Positions 38,748-52,829 of a DNA stretch of 64,000 nt are shown here, one piece after another; within the stretch, counting starts at the first letter, position 1; each line of letters begins with the position of its first letter. The translations under genes and the position numbers were made by a program. Under the pieces are notes generated by a model. The model was not told where the DNA came from. It did no database searches and worked only from the letters and a program-made list of their open reading frames with translations. The stretch is from Megamerina dolium (Eukaryota > Arthropoda > Insecta > Diptera > Megamerinidae): contig OY978525.1 of assembly GCA_963854835.1 (NCBI GenBank), forward strand, positions 93,090,136-93,154,135, written 5' to 3'.

Positions 38748-39620
38748 TATACATTTAACCGCTCTAGGACTGATTTTTTTTTCAGCTATTGAGTTATTTG
38801 TCAATTTTCATGTGTTTTTGCATGGGAACTACTTTAGTGAGTGAAGGATGCTAAGGGTGCTCGAAATAAATGTTGGGAATGAAAATTAATGATGATCGGT
38901 CGTACATTTTAGCACTGATTTCATTGCAGCTATGGGGTTTTTGTCAATTTTCATGTGTTTTTACATGGGAGCTACCTTAACGAGTCAAGACAGAATGTAA
39001 GCATGCTCGAAATAAGTGTTGGGAAAGAAAATTAATTAGTATCGGTCATACATTTCACCAATCTAGACTCGATAACTTTACATCTATGGGTATGGGTGTT
39101 CGAAAAAGTTCGGTTACAAATTTCACTAAAACTGAAAGACTATCTTCTTATATTTGAAAAGAGGTTTATTAAAACAAATAAGCGCGATTTTGATCGATAA
39201 CCTTTTGCATAGAATTTCAGGGTATTAGATCGAAAACGAGCAAACTACTTTTCTCCTGTTTTTCTAGTTACAGCATCGTCTCCGTAAACTTCACATCTAT
39301 CGACAATTTATTACCGAACTTTTTCGAGCATTAATATATTATAACTTTTCATGTGTTTTTGCATGCGTTTTTCCCTTAAGGTGTGAAATAAAAAGTAAAT
39401 ATGTTCAGAGAAAATGGTGGTCAGAGAATATTAAATGGGTTTCGTTCAATATTTTACCGTTCAAAGGACAATTCCTTTGCAAGCAGGGTTATTTGTCGAT
39501 TTACAGTGTTTTTGCGTTCATTTTGTATGGGACCACCCCAAGGAGCGGGGATAAACAGTAAGTGTGTTTAGGGAAAATATTAAGGAACAAAATTTATTAT
39601 GTTCGGTCTTACATTTCAAC
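38748..39620 (+). repeat. Array of ~146-163 bp repeat units
   Basis: Successive diverged units begin near 38748, 38900, 39046 and 39444, with a partial unit from 39607. Each has, in order, a CGGTC.TACATTT start, a CAGCTATTG or equivalent word, TTTGTCAATTTTCATGTGTT, a CATGGGA.CTAC word and a GCTCGAAATAA.TGTTGGGA segment. The third unit is split by a MITE. Inverted relatives occur at 9744-9977 and 26300-26720, so the family is dispersed as well as tandem. Confidence 0.72.
39097..39330. mobile_element. MITE-like insertion with ~26-bp inverted repeats
   Basis: TGTTCGAAAAAGTTCGGTTA on the left and the reverse complement TGCTCGAAAAAGTTCGGTAA on the right; the ends continue to about 26 bp with three mismatches. 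Total length about 234 bp, no coding frame. It interrupts the third unit of the surrounding repeat array, which independently shows it is an insertion. Target duplication not clear, superfamily unassigned. Confidence 0.78.
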
Positions 39621-40670
39621 GCTGGGAACGCGGGAAATTTGTGGGAAACTATTTTGATTGGAAATTTAAAATTTCATCTTGTGTCACGCTTTATATGGAG
39701 ATCGCTAATAAAAACTTTTTGGTTTAATATGCTTACAAAGTAAATAGCTTGATATGGCGATTTTAGTATTTCCGCTTTTCTCAAAAAGATTTTTTGTAAA
39801 AAAGTAGATAAGCACAAATCGGGAAATTCTTTCGGCGTTAATGCAGTATATTTTAATAAAATATTTAAAGTACTTTTTAGGGTGCAGAATGATTCCAACT
39901 CAGGACGAAAAACCTAGATCCTTATAGTAATATCTCTGAAACTCAATGCATTTTCAGTCCAAATTTTTTTCATATGACCATATTTGATAGCGATGATGTC
40001 CCAAGCGCTGAACCATCACCGTTTAAAAGAGCTAAAGTTATATATATGAACAAATTATAAAATAATGCATACAAAAGTTGCATATTTCAAGGGAAAAAAT
40101 TGCTTTTTTATTTGCTGTGGACCTTTACGTTCATTGTGTAAAGATTTTGTCTGAGAATACCACAAGTGAAAACACACAGCGAACATTTTCTAAAACATTT
40201 TAACCTCCTGATCCTTTCGTGTGAGAGCTGAGGAGTTAAAATTCTCTACAATTAATCCCTGTTAAATTCTACTGTATATACCTAAAGGACATATTTTGCT
40301 CTGATATGAATTTTAACGCTTTTTCCCACTTATTAAAGCAGTCAAAAGCGGTCAAAAAATTTCAATTTTAATATGGCCATAGAAATAAAAAAAATTTATT
40401 TGAGAATGCAAAAAGTTTTAGAGGTTTTACTTTATGGGTCTAGGTTTTCTTTCATCCTCAGTTAGAATCATGCGCCCGCAAATACTGTGTCACTGTGTAA
40501 CATATTGAACAATCGAGTTATCGATAACTTAAAAATTTAGAAATTTCATCAATTATTTGATTATTTGAACATTAATTTTTTCAAACTTTTCAAGTGCTTT
40601 TTATATGTTTTAACAGTGCTTTTTTTGACAGTATCATAGAGTTTCATATTTGTTATATAATTTGGCCTTA
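39621..40670. other. AT-rich noncoding stretch
   Basis: No supported gene. 39674-39898 has a short minus-strand open frame without recognisable domain. Confidence 0.4.
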
Positions 40671-40674
40671 AATA

Positions 40675-41944
40675 AAGCGTTATCCATTTCGCGATTTCAA
40701 AAGTAAATGTAAATAAAACACATATAAAATATTTTTTATCATAATATTTCTTTTTTATTATAAAGTTTGAACGTTGACATTATGTGTGAAATACTACATC
40801 ATTTAAATGACCATCACACGAATTGTTGCAAGCATCGATTCTTTTGAAGTGGTAATTACCGACCACTTTTTGACACATATTGGGCGGTATCTCAGCCATA
40901 ACGTGACGAATGTTGGTTTTTAGGTGCTCAAGAGTTAAAGGTTTATCTGCATAAACACGGTCTTTCGCGTAGCCCCACAAAAAAAAGTCAAGCGGTGTCA
41001 AATCGCATGATCTTGGTGGCCACTTAATTTCGCGGCCAGAAAATTTCTCTTGCAATAAAGCCATATTCGCTCGAGTTGTGTGGCATGTGGCACCATCTTG
41101 TTGAAACCACATATTCTCTAAGTCGTATTCTTCAATAGCAGGCAAAAAAAAGTCGGTTATCATATGACCATAACGCTCCGAATTGACGGTGACAGTCGTT
41201 CCATCGTCGTTTTCGAAGAAGTAAGGTCCAATCACACCTCCGGACCAAAGAGCGCACCAAGTAGTGACTTTTTTTGGATGTAGTGGCCTCTCTTCAATTA
41301 CTTGAGGATTCTCAGAACCCCAAATACGACAATTTTGTTTGTTAACATACCCACCGAGTGAGAAATGTGCTTCGTCGCTGAAGAAAATTTTGTTCAAAAA
41401 ATCGCCGTCCACCGCCTGTTGTTCAAGCACCCATTCGCTGGTCAGCTGGCTTCAGTTGTTGTGTGAGCTGGATTTTATATGGATGTAGGTGTAGATCCAA
41501 ATGCAAAATACGCCATAATGTGCCGTAAGACAGTCCTAATTCCTGAGAACGACGAGGAATCGACACATTCGGGTCTTCGGCAACACTTTCACTTACAGCA
41601 GCGATATTTTCGGTGGTACGAGCGAAACGATGATGCACAGGCCTTACAATATCTGTAACCGATCCAGTCTCTTCATATTTCTTCACAATTTTGCCAATTG
41701 CTTGCGTAGTTGGACGATTATGTAAACCATAACCTCCTCTTAAAGCACGATATGTGGCTGTGGCAGAATCACCATTTTTGTAGTAAGTTTTTACAATTTT
41801 AATGCGTTGTGCGATAGTTAAGCGATCCATTTTCGCAAATGCCAGACTTTGAACTGAAAAAGAAAGAAATTGTTTTAACAACTTAGTTTGACAGATGTCG
41901 AATTCTAGCCCTATACTTTTGAAACCGCGAAATGGATAACCCTT
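40675..41944 (-). mobile_element. rosa-type (DD41D) mariner element, copy 2, 1,270 bp
   Basis: Same family as 13226-14491. Left end AAGCGTTATCCATTTCGCG at 40675, right end (reverse complement) AAGGGTTATCCATTTCGCGG at 41944, flanked by TA at 40673-40674 and 41945-41946. The left end differs from the right at the fourth base (C for G) and at GCGATTT versus GCGGTTT. Confidence 0.92.
40780..41830 (-). pseudogene. rosa-like mariner transposase, frameshifted
   Basis: The 5' frame starts MDRLTIAQRIKIVKTYYKNG at 41830 and covers the DNA-binding region through QLTQQLKPADQ. A small deletion near 41435-41445 shifts frame, removing the SQRRRYIEW segment seen in copy 1. The 3' frame (40780-41430) carries EQQAVDGDFLNKIFFSDEAHF, FQQDGATCHTT and CDLTPLDFFLWG. 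A second deletion of six residues (FSGREIKW versus FSGRVISRRGDIKW in copy 1) shortens the spacing between the last two catalytic aspartates from 41 to 35. Inactive on both counts. Copies 1 and 2 carry different deletions, so neither derives from the other. Confidence 0.9.
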
Positions 41945-41946
41945 TA

Positions 41947-44107
41947 TATCCAGCGGTTACCGAGCTATAAGAGCTCGCAGTTAGGTTCAGATTTTTTCCA
42001 TGACTATTGAACTCTCGCCTCCTGTAAATAAATAAAAAAAAAAAAATCACCCGTAACAAGTAGAATAACATGATCATTAAGGATGGATAATATTTGATAG
42101 TTTTCTTTTAACTTTTCTTACATTTTACTTTTGGCATTTTTTGTTGTAAATTTAAATTCATTAGATGTGAGTAGCTACTTGTGTACATACTTGGTTGATG
42201 TAAGCCTCTAGACAGAATTCTCTTCCGGTATGCACAAATTATTGATCATGATACCGTACAAATACCTAATAATCATAGCCCAAGAGTGAGAGAGAAAAGA
42301 AGAGCGAGAGAGAGAGAGAGAATTTTGATGATTATATACTATACCTACAAAAAAAAAAAAAAAAAAACACACACACTTCCATATTGCACATAACAAAATG
42401 TAATGTCATAAGCATCACCCACCCATTCAGCCCCTTGTGTCTGCCCAGCTGTCTGTTTGTATGTACAATGATTGCCAGTCATCATCGTCAACATTTTCTG
42501 AGTAGTATATAAATATGTAGATACCTACATATTGTTGTAGTTACACCTTCCTGCCGCCAATCATTTTATGACGTGATGTTTTATAGACAACCTCTTCAGA
42601 GTGTGTGTGTGTGTGTGTGTATTTGATTTTATTCAGCACAAATAATGTAAAATGCCAACTTGAAATTACGACAACAACAACAACAACAACAAAATGATTA
42701 AAAATAATCATCATAATAATAATGATAATAATGATATTAATAATATCATACCTACATACCAGCATGTATGAGTATAAAAGTGGGCTTACCAACGAAATTG
42801 TAGAGTAAGAGAGCAATATTGTTGTTCTTGCATTACAACATTCACTTACATGCATACATGGCTGCTGGCTGATGACTGAATGAGACTACCTACTCATATA
42901 GATATATTGTATGTAGTACATGTTTTTATATACTCTACACCTACATTAATATTTACTCTTGTATGTATGCACTTTTGGCTATGTTCATATTGACTATGTT
43001 AAATTCTGCTCTATTCACTGGCATTATTGTTATTGCTGCGCTTGCTGTCGGCTTATGTATATGTATGTAGGTACATATTGTATAAGTATGCATGATGCAA
43101 TGTATAATATAAATATCAATTTACCACTACATATGCATCACATATTTATCCTTATTTAATGTATTATTTTTGTTGTTCCTGTTGTTGCTCTTGTTGATAT
43201 ACTAAAGTACTATATTTTGCTCTTGAATGCAACTATGATGATAATGTTGATGATGATGCTGCTGCTGATGGGTGTATTTATTTACTATCTATATCGGCCA
43301 TTTCCACGAATTACCAATACCATCATCATTGTTCCATCATAATGTCATGCGAGCAGTACATCAAGTAATCAAGTATTTCTTGATTGCATTGTTGTGTATT
43401 CGTTAGTATGTGTACATCTCTGTATGTATGTGTGTGTGTGTTTGAGTGTGTGGTAAAAATGCCTTTTTAAGGTATCCATGCAGGTATGCATACTTTTGAG
43501 TATATAGAGAGGCACTCGTACAATTGTCTACACAAGTGCTTGTACGTGTACTTACATGAACATGAGTAAATGGCAATGGGCGAGAATAATCCGAGCCTTG
43601 ATATGTAGTAGGATGTGCTGGGTAGTTGTGGAGGACAGTTGCTATGCTATGCAATAGCGTAGAAGATGATTATAATGATTCCAGCATGATTGAGAATGAT
43701 GATATTGCAAATTCTTCTAATGCTAATGATGATATCTAATGATAATTACTATCACGATTGTATTCTTATTAATAATAATCTTCATAATTGTGATAATCGC
43801 AATAATGATGGCAATGGTGATGACTGAATTTGTAACAATAATGATAATTGTGAGAACTCCGGTTGATTTAATTGACTATATTGGAGATGATGATGTTACA
43901 AAAAAAAAAAAATGTTTTTATATGGAAACATATTTTACGACATTATTACATAAATATGTGCTATAATGTCTAAATTGTAATTTTTTACAAATTTTTTTTT
44001 ATTAAATTTATTTTCGTTAATTATTTTTTTTTTTTTTGCAAAACAAAAATCAAAAATCCAATATGCTCACATTTATCGCATTGCAACATCTATTAACTAC
44101 TATATTT
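41947..44107. other. Noncoding stretch dense in microsatellites
   Basis: AG run at 42306-42321, poly-A at 42350-42366, TG run at 42600-42620, CAA run at 42671-42691, AAT-rich tract at 42714-42750, and GATGATAAT-type repeats at 43660-43860. No supported gene. Confidence 0.5.
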
Positions 44108-44207
44108 AGGGTGAGTGCGAAAATGTCAAACTGCTTTCTAAGTTGTTACTTTTCCTAAATGATTGCAAAATTGTCTATATAAAAGTTGTCTATTCATCGA
44201 CTGAAAA

Positions 44208-44575
44208 TTGCACAGAATAACCAATAAAACAAAAACTTTTTGTCACAAATCGACTTTATTCATTAACATAGTATCATTCCTTCAAGAGCGATACAATTAT
44301 TCCAACCTTTCTTGTAGAAGGATCAAAACAGGCCTCTGTTTCGGCGATTCATTCGAATACAGTATTTACGGAAGCAATTCCAAATACAATTCGTGTAATT
44401 TGGTCATAGCATCCAACGGCATGTAATGCGATGCATTATTGGCTTTATATAGGACGGTTTTATTTAAAATTTTCTTCCTGAAACGCACCAATTGAGCCAT
44501 GTAGTGATCGCTGTTGATGGTTTGACCTTTTTCGAGGTAGTCGATGAAGAAAATTCCATACGCCATAACCTTGCT
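44208..44575 (-). pseudogene. Decayed mariner transposase, 3' half
   Basis: The open frame 44366-44566 reads GIFFIDYLEKGQTINSDHYM and continues to MTKLHELYLELLP, the recognisable central part of mariner transposases; live relatives show LFHQDNAP where this has YKANNASHY, so the second aspartate is lost. Frameshifted sequence to about 44208 includes a WNNCIALEG-like C-terminal motif. The N-terminal half is not recognised upstream. Non-functional. Confidence 0.8.
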
Positions 44576-47500
44576 AGTTGACTGTTGCGTTTTTAGCCGC
44601 GTTGGGGGAGGTTCGCTGGCTGCTGACCACTCAGCTGATTATTTCGAAAACAGATTTCTCATGGATAAATATATAGGCGAAATGAGTTCCTTCGACATCT
44701 TTAAAGCGTCAGGTATTTTTGCAACTTCACTTTACGGTTTACCAACACGATTTTGTAGACCTTTTATTTTCCTATATTACCACATCATATAACAAAAATA
44801 TTCATCGTTGTGAACTGAGAGTGAGTTTGCTCCAACAAAACAAAACAAACAAAAAATGGATTTTGAAAAGTATTCATCTAACAATATATGGAATTTGACA
44901 ATATTTTACGGTATAAAAAAGAAGACAAAAAAAAAAATTTGTATAGAATATAAAAGGGTTGCAATCGCTACAATCAATAATAGTTTAGCATACAATTTTT
45001 GTGCAATATGAAAGTGTGAAAAAATGTTTCAGATTCTATTTTCATTCAGATTTAAAAATGAGCTCGTAAATTTTGAGAATGTTCTTTCTACAATTTCGAT
45101 GCAGTACCATTTTAGTGAAATTGAATTTTAACCTCTAAAATGTTTACAAATTCGCATGTACCTTTAATAAACATTTGTAATTGGATAAGAAGCTTGGACC
45201 CTTGGTCATTAAAAATTAAATTCCGCTTAAAATCTTTAAAATACTGAACAAACTTATATGATCCTCATTCTCATCGTCCATTTTAGCACAAGAAAATCGT
45301 CAATCATAAATAATATACTTGTACGTATCATATACAAATTGTTTGATCGAATCCCACTTTGTTAGTGCTCGGAAAGTTATAAATGCAGAGGCCATGTCAA
45401 AGGGTAAAAAAACTCCCCAACCAACCGAGATGTACCATTTCACAGATGGAGTAGATGGAGTTAAGCCTCGTGAGAATTGCAGCTGGCAAAATAGTCAATC
45501 CTTGTTTGTATATATGTACTTTTCTGTACATATTGTTGTTGGTATTATTTGTAATTTATGTAGGTTTATTCATATTGAGTTGTTGCCACGATTGCTGTTG
45601 CTGTTGTTGCTATTAATATTATTGTCATTCTTGTTATGTTGCAATTTAATGTAATGCTTGCTGCTTCATTATCATTGTTGTCAATGTTGAGACTGACTAT
45701 TCATGTGGCCCACGTTTTGCACTCCTCTGTCATTCCTCGTTTCCTCTGGAGAAAAAACTAAATAAATAATAAAACTGTTTCATATTTGATTTTATGTTTG
45801 TAAATTTGCATAATTCGCGTTTTATTTTTGTGTTCTTCTTTTGTCTTTTGTCACTAACTTATAAATATGTAGATACATAAATTTTCCATCATTTACGCTT
45901 GTTCTGTGTTATTTTCCTTGTGTTCCCAGAAATATTGATACAACGATATATTCAATTATTTTTAATAAAAAGCATAAATGCATTAGTGATTAACTTTTTG
46001 TTTATAATATTATAAGACACAATATTGCGACTTTATTTGTTGAAAAAAAAAAATTATGTATAGAAGAATAAGTATAATCGTACCACTTTGAATTCCATAA
46101 ATGTAATCTGGAAACATGGGGATTTAATATACTACAGAATCTACAGAATCTACAGAATTTTACTGCAATTAGTTCCTTGTGATGTTAAGTACTTGTGCAG
46201 TAGAATAACGTGAAAAATTTGGTCGGCCATCCAGTGCATGTAGCTGTTGTCAGGGCAAGGATTGCTGGGATCGATCAAAATACGCTGAAAAATTATACGT
46301 TTTTCTCTTCAAAATTAAAAACATTGAAGCCAACGATCTATTGCATTATTAAAATTAACTTGAGCCTTAATGTTTACAAATCATGAATTCCCATATTGTT
46401 GCGAAGGTGCGGCGAAACAATTATTTAGCTTGGGGTGTGGTTTGTTGAATAAGTAACGAATGATGGTGTATCTGAGATGTATTTTTGTGAAAAGTAAGTA
46501 AATCCTTTAGCTAATGTTTATTAATGTTCTGGAGAGTGTTGTGAGTTCTTCCAATGGAATTTTATTTGCAAATCAATCATGGAGCTTAGGCAAAATTAGA
46601 CTCAACAATGACTAGAGTAAAATGTATACCACCTTATTACACCTCACGAAAGGCTGGATGCTAATCCTGAAATTATTTCATTGGACTACAAATTGTATTC
46701 GGTTTTAAAGGCCTTGCCCTACTTCTCCCGATATCTAAATATTCAGTCATTAGAGTGCGCAAATCATGACCATTTGAAATCATTTTCTTTTTAAGCTTCC
46801 ATATGCAAAATGGATTACACAAAAGGAAAATCATTTAAAAATATATCATAGTTTTATTTTTGCAGCTAAAAATATGTGTGTAGCAATATTTATGGGAAGA
46901 CTAGGTATATTATTTTTGTGGCTCATGTAACATTTGCAAGCGTATATTTTATAAATGCAAATCCGTATTGGATTTTCATATGTGGGTGCGTTTGGTTTGG
47001 TATTTTAAAAAATTCATATTTAACTGCTAAATGTATTCATGCCCAAACGTACACACACACACACACACATACACACATACATATGTATGAGTACATACAC
47101 AATGGCAGACATAGCGAGAGACAGAGAGAATCCAAAGCGCACAATTGAACTCATGTATGCACACAAGCATACTTGCTTAAAACGTAACAATCTGAATGCA
47201 GAAAAAGATCATATGTATGTACGATACCATCCACCCACCATTATTATTATTGTATGGCAAGCGTACAGAAAGACAAAAGGAAAAAATAACGCACCCAAAA
47301 CAACTACTACAAAAAAAAAGACTTCTTCATAATGCTGTTCGTTACCATACTGTATATGAGTATATTCATATTGAATGTTCCATGTGACCCTAGAGAGTAA
47401 TTTTTAAATTAATGTATATAAACATACAAGTATGAATAGAAAGAATGAAAATAAATAATATTAAATGTTTTAAAAATACATACCATAAAAATAATAAGAT

Positions 47501-47985
47501 TGTGAAATATGAATGTAACATAATGAAAAACCAACAACGGATAATAAATTAAAAATAACAATTGTATGTATGTAAATCGTGATAGACCACTTAAAGAATC
47601 ATTGCTGCGCTCACGCATTCATTCTTCATGATTAGCCTCATGATTAGGGGTACCTATGTACTTACATATAATCATAATCATCATTATGATTGCCATTATT
47701 ATTATTATTTCATCATCATAAATATTATAAAGGTCTGTCATACACGTGTACAAGTCTTGTGACTAATTGATCACCTTACAATGGCTATTGGTGATAGATT
47801 GATATCAGTACATCATGTTGTTATTAATATGTATTATGTGCATATTTGCATACAGTCTATACTCGATATTCATAATGATTTTTATTATTTTGTTGTTAAA
47901 AAATGAGTGTATAATTGACGGTATTGTATAAGTATTACTAGTTGAATATTAGGTTAGGAAAAAAGAGTATCAAAACGCATGAGAA
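44576..47985. other. Noncoding stretch
   Basis: No supported gene. Contains a triple ACAGAATCT repeat at 46134-46156, an AC run near 47050-47068 and AT-rich spacers. Segment 46190-46420 is less AT-rich and may be a degraded repeat of unknown kind. Confidence 0.4.
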
Positions 47986-48079
47986 GGAGGGATATTCTTG
48001 GACACTGGCTATTGTTGGATAGCGCGACATTTTTTCCCCAGTAATGCTTGACAATTTCACATAACTGTCTTCGACTCGC

Positions 48080-48805
48080 CTCAATCTAAGCTCATTTTCC
48101 ATTGATCATTCGGCCTGTGTACATACACTGTTACCTCGCATTGTTAGTTCCCATAACTGCAGAGCATCCCTTAACGAGATGTTCGAACATTTCAACGTTC
48201 ACCTTATATGGGTGCCAGGGCGCACTGCGGAGAAGCTAGCAAAGAAGGGCACAATGTTGCAAACTTTTCCTGATAAGGACAGTATTGGGATTCCAATGGC
48301 GACATCTAAGCTCCTCCTAGGTTCGGACGCATTACAGAAAACGAATGCCAGATGGGAGTAGGAACACTCGTGTGCAACTACCCGATCAAAATGGCCTGCG
48401 CTGAACATAAAATGATCACAACACCTACCAGCACTTAATAGACACGCGCTTAGTTTGATGAAATTATTACGGTTAATGCTCAAGGTAATATGGAAATAGG
48501 CTAGGCATCGCCGCACCTGAATACTGCCGGAGTCACAGTGACGAGGGAGAACCAGAGCCCATAATTCACCTCCTGTGTGGGTGTTCGGCACTAGCTCGCC
48601 ATAGAAAGACTCATTCGGGTAGTCACTTTATTCATAATCTCACCGTGCTGGCTAACTGTCAGCTGGGACATATATTGCGCTTTACCGGAAGCTTGGGTTG
48701 GTTATCAAGGGAAATATGGTATCCCATCATCCCAGCATCATAATGGGCCTCCTTTGGCTTAAGTGGGACCGGTCAAGCGGACTGCCGCCTCAATCTACCT
48801 ACCTA
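48080..48805 (+). pseudogene. RNase H-bearing LINE, 3'-end fragment
   Basis: Translation shows ASLNEMFEHFNVHLIWVPG (RNase H domain of non-LTR elements, about 48165-48220), where the following conserved HxGxxGN..AD segment is missing and the text jumps to EKLAKKGTMLQTFPDKDSIG. Further on, the C-terminal YCRSHSDEGEPEPIIHLLC and ALARHRKT motifs appear (about 48520-48610), a zinc-finger-like end. The 3' end has AATGGGCCTCCTTTGGCTTA (48742) and a CTACC-type short-repeat tail near 48793-48804. Clade I/LOA-like is my best guess. Stops and deletion make it inactive. Confidence 0.78.
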
Positions 48806-51800
48806 CGTCGCTACCATAGCAATTAGAAATTTGATACTTTGAACGTTTTTTTTTTTTGTTCACTTAGTATTTTGTTCATTTTGACATTTTTCTACGTTGC
48901 AGCTTAGGTTAAAATATTTCTAATAGGCGTGGAATCTTAAGCCTCCGATGCACAAAATAATTTTGTGTGAAGTTTCCATTCTATTACTTATATGCCGGGA
49001 TTGGGTTGGATCCTTAGGCAAATAGAAGACTCCACAGAAGAAAATACCGTCTCCGACTAAAACTTACGTGCCGGAAGACATTGATTTTTGCATAATTTGA
49101 AAGAAAAGTATGCTGAAAAAGGAGAACCTCCAAAACGCATGCCATTGGAGGTACCAGCAAATCCGGTTACTTTCACATGTGTTCAATGCAATTCGCAAAA
49201 ATTTGCATAGACATTTTTCACTTTATTTTATTAATTTTGATTTATTATTTCGTTCTCATTCACGAACAAATGTTTACCCATCAACAATTTTCATTCCTTT
49301 ACAGGCTATCCAATAATTCCCCAAGATTTTTTAAAATCTCAAAAATAGATTTTTTGCCTCAACTGACATAAAGTGTAGAATTTGAATCAATTTGATCAAA
49401 CTATTGATACCAAAAGGAAGGTTATCTCTCGTACTACAACACCAAGCTTTGAGATTTGTTGAAAGACTAATTGTTTTGCGGGTTTTTGGCCAAAATGAAA
49501 GTGTCTCCAAGAATGCTCCTCCGTCACATATTTGAAGTTATTTTCACTAAACCTATATGTATCGTTTTTTTGATTGATTTATACTATTTTTCCGGTAGTT
49601 ACATTATTTTGGTACTGCAGACTACCTTAAGCTTTTCATAGACCTTTTTTGAAACCAATTTTATACCAGCAATATTACTGCAAAGGCTGCACTACAATTT
49701 TTCATTACCGCTTTTCTATGCTACCTCGAATACGCCACGGAAATAAAGATCTGCTTATCTTAGATAAAATTTTTTTATAAAATGCATTCACATAAGCGAT
49801 TCTTAACGGAATTGTATTAAATTTTTCATTTTATTTAAGTAAAATTGCATAATGTATTTTTTTTTTTTTGAGATCCAACCAATTTTTATCAATTTATATT
49901 TACATTCGATAAAATTGTGGTCAATTGGTTTTATTCATGCTCTTCAGTTTTATATGTTTCTTTTTTATTTTTTAATTTTAATACGAATTCATCACATTAT
50001 ATATGTGAATATCAGTATACATATAAACGAGTGCATACTGTATACTCATACATTGTACTTACATTTTAATGTACAATGCATAAGCATGTACAGTATATTT
50101 TTAATAAATGTTACATGTAACAAAGAAATGTCTTACTAATGGTTCCCATGATGTTCATACAGTTTGTTCATCCTTCCATCCATCCATCCACACATTCATC
50201 CATACATCGAAATATTCAAGCATTTAGCCATTTATATATTTTTTTTCAACCACATTCTATTTATTCTCTATGCGACCATTTGACTATTAAAGCAACAACA
50301 ATAACAACAGCGACGACAGCGACAACAACAATGCAATTTACATTATGAGCCTCTTTTCGAAATGAATGTCAATGAATGCTCAAGTGTAAGTGTAAGCTTT
50401 TGAACTTGTTATATGTATGTAAGTATGATGTACCTATGAACATGCATAGACAACAATATTTAAACAGTATAAATACGAGTATTGAAGAAAGTATATGAAA
50501 ATTTAAATAATTTTTGTTACTTAAGTAGTATGTTTTGTGGTGTAATTTCTAATTTACATGAATATATACATATACAATATATATACATATTTTTTGTTTT
50601 CTTCATATACATACAATTCTTGAAGAATTATTTGCATAAAAATACTAAGCGCATATATTTACAAGTATATAAGATACTTAACTAACAAAATTTTGATGAT
50701 GGGAAGTAGCAAGCACTATAAAAAAAGAAATAGTTATAATAATGGTAAGCAAAAAAAAATAAAATAATAAAAAATAAAAATAATATGCGCAACCAAATAA
50801 TGAAAAAAAATTGTGAAAAATTTATACGAGTATATACAATATTTTTATGGTTTGTAGTGGCTTACAAACAAGCCACTTACTTGATTCTTCTGTGTTACCA
50901 TTTTGAACTAATTCTCATTTTTGTTTATTTATACTTACATTTTGTTCTGTTTTGTATTTATATATTATATGTATGTCTCTATAGAAAATTATGTAGGTTA
51001 AAAGTATGTAGGGTACTTGTACTTCTTCATCATAAGCATCATTATTATCTCTTTCTATCATACTTCCTTTACTTGTATTTATTTACTACTTACAGTTCAT
51101 ATGTACTCTCATATGAATATACATACAAGTATGTGTCGAGTATTAGAAATGCATTATTATTACATGTGAACATTGACGTTTATACACACATATGTATATG
51201 AAATCAATAATCTTCATGAGATCAAAATATATATTGTAGAATTTCATTTTTCTGTCTCAAGCCTTAACTCAGATTACAAGTATGTATTACAAGTATTACA
51301 AACAGTAGGTACAGTAAAAGTACGACTATGTGGATAATCGTGAGGAATTCGTAGTCACTCGACACTCACAGTATGACGAGATATCAGAAGTACGGTTCCT
51401 AGTTGTTCAATTTTGTTTACCATTCATAATTTGGCCAGAAAGCGATGCCAACTGTCGCCACTATAGCTTAAACTATCCAAGAGGAGGTTTCTTACCTTTT
51501 ATACAATGTGTTTGGTGTGTTTGTCTTATTATTTTGTCATATTTTCGTAAAATCCATTCAATCGGACCAACATTTTCGAGTAAATCTGAGAATTAATTAT
51601 TTCTAAGAAAAACCACACTAAACTATTTTGAATGATATTTAGTTTTTAATTTAATTTCACATGCGGATGACTTTACAATTTCAAAGCTATAATTATTTGT
51701 TGAGTACTAAACAATTGTTCGTTTTAACTTAGAAATTAAAAAGTACCCTACTCTGAAATTTATTAAATTAATTGCCTTAATTAGGCATTATTGCCACAAA

Positions 51801-52167
51801 TTGCCAGATTGCTTGAAATGTAAAATAATTCAGATAAAATGTTGGCAAATGCATGACTAAAATTCAGTCAATAATTATTGGTTACCTTGCTACGCGGAAT
51901 CCTTCTTAGAAGTGATAGCCGCTTACCAGTCCAAAAAACCTCAGAAATCTTCTTCTCATATACCAATTCGATGGGCTCTCTAAACATCAGAATACCTTCA
52001 ACCCCAATGAAATTTGCTTGAGTTGACGTCAAACCAAAGTTTGCAACAGCAAACTGGATTCGAAGATGTAGCCCAAGGATCAAACCTGAATAAGAGTATC
52101 ATTACACAACTTAGCATCAAATGGAGTATTACTCAGTTCTTCAAAAAAAGAAAAAATAGGCTCTGAA
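48806..52167. other. AT-rich noncoding stretch
   Basis: No supported gene. Includes CATC repeats at 50170-50195, poly-T at 49856-49869 and CAA/CGA repeats at 50290-50330. A segment at 48930-49170 is less AT-rich but unrecognised. Confidence 0.4.
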
Positions 52168-52320
52168 GAGCACCTTGGCCAAGCTTCTCTTCCATTACTG
52201 ATGGGCGTGTTAAATTTGTTACAATACACTACAATATTAGAAGGGACCTACTTACATTAGCCAGTTCCTTAAGGCAGAACCCATGTGACGTCACTTTTTC
52301 TGAACTTTATTACAAACCTC
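52168..52320 (-). mobile_element. tRNA-derived SINE, fragment
   Basis: Matches the 3' half of the family on the minus strand: GAAGCTTGGCCAAGGTGC at the 3' side, AAGTAGGTCCCTTCTAATAT, GTGACGTCAC with GGGTTCTGCC. Truncated near 52320. A possible degraded head of a further copy lies at 52452-52515. Confidence 0.75.
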
Positions 52321-52829
52321 TTCTTCCAGAAATGCAAATAAACGTAATATTTTAGTATACATATGTTATTACGGCGAGTGAGTAGTAACAGCTGTTTTAA
52401 ATTATACAATAATTCGATCATATTATAATCCATTGATAGCTTTAACTGGTGCCTAATATCAATGGTTAGTGTGTTGGCCCTCAGCGAATAAGGTCCACGA
52501 ATTTATTATCGGCTTGATTAAATCAACTGCATTTTTTCAGAAATACCAAAATTTGTCCTTTCAACTCATCATCTAATGTGGCGTCACATCAATGGTATGT
52601 GCGACTCGCAACCATTACAATCTTCGCCCTGATGTCTGGCGTTTACCCAATCTGGAACCGCTTTCACATTTCATTAGAGTGACGCCACGTTTATGTCATT
52701 TAGATCGACATATTACTTGCGTCTAGGCAACGCTTTTTGGCTTATTATAATTTTATACATTGTCATTTCTTCACTGTTTGCGCCGTTGTTCGGTAGCGCC
52801 GTAGTGATACCGCCTTAGGAGGCATTATC

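Noticed and set aside
46190..46420. Possible degraded transposon segment
   Set aside because: Less AT-rich than surroundings but no motif could be matched in any frame.
52452..52515. Possible degraded SINE head (TCAATGGTTAGTGTGTTGGCC)
   Set aside because: Only about 30 bases match and no body follows, so it is mentioned with the 52.2-kb fragment and not called as a copy.
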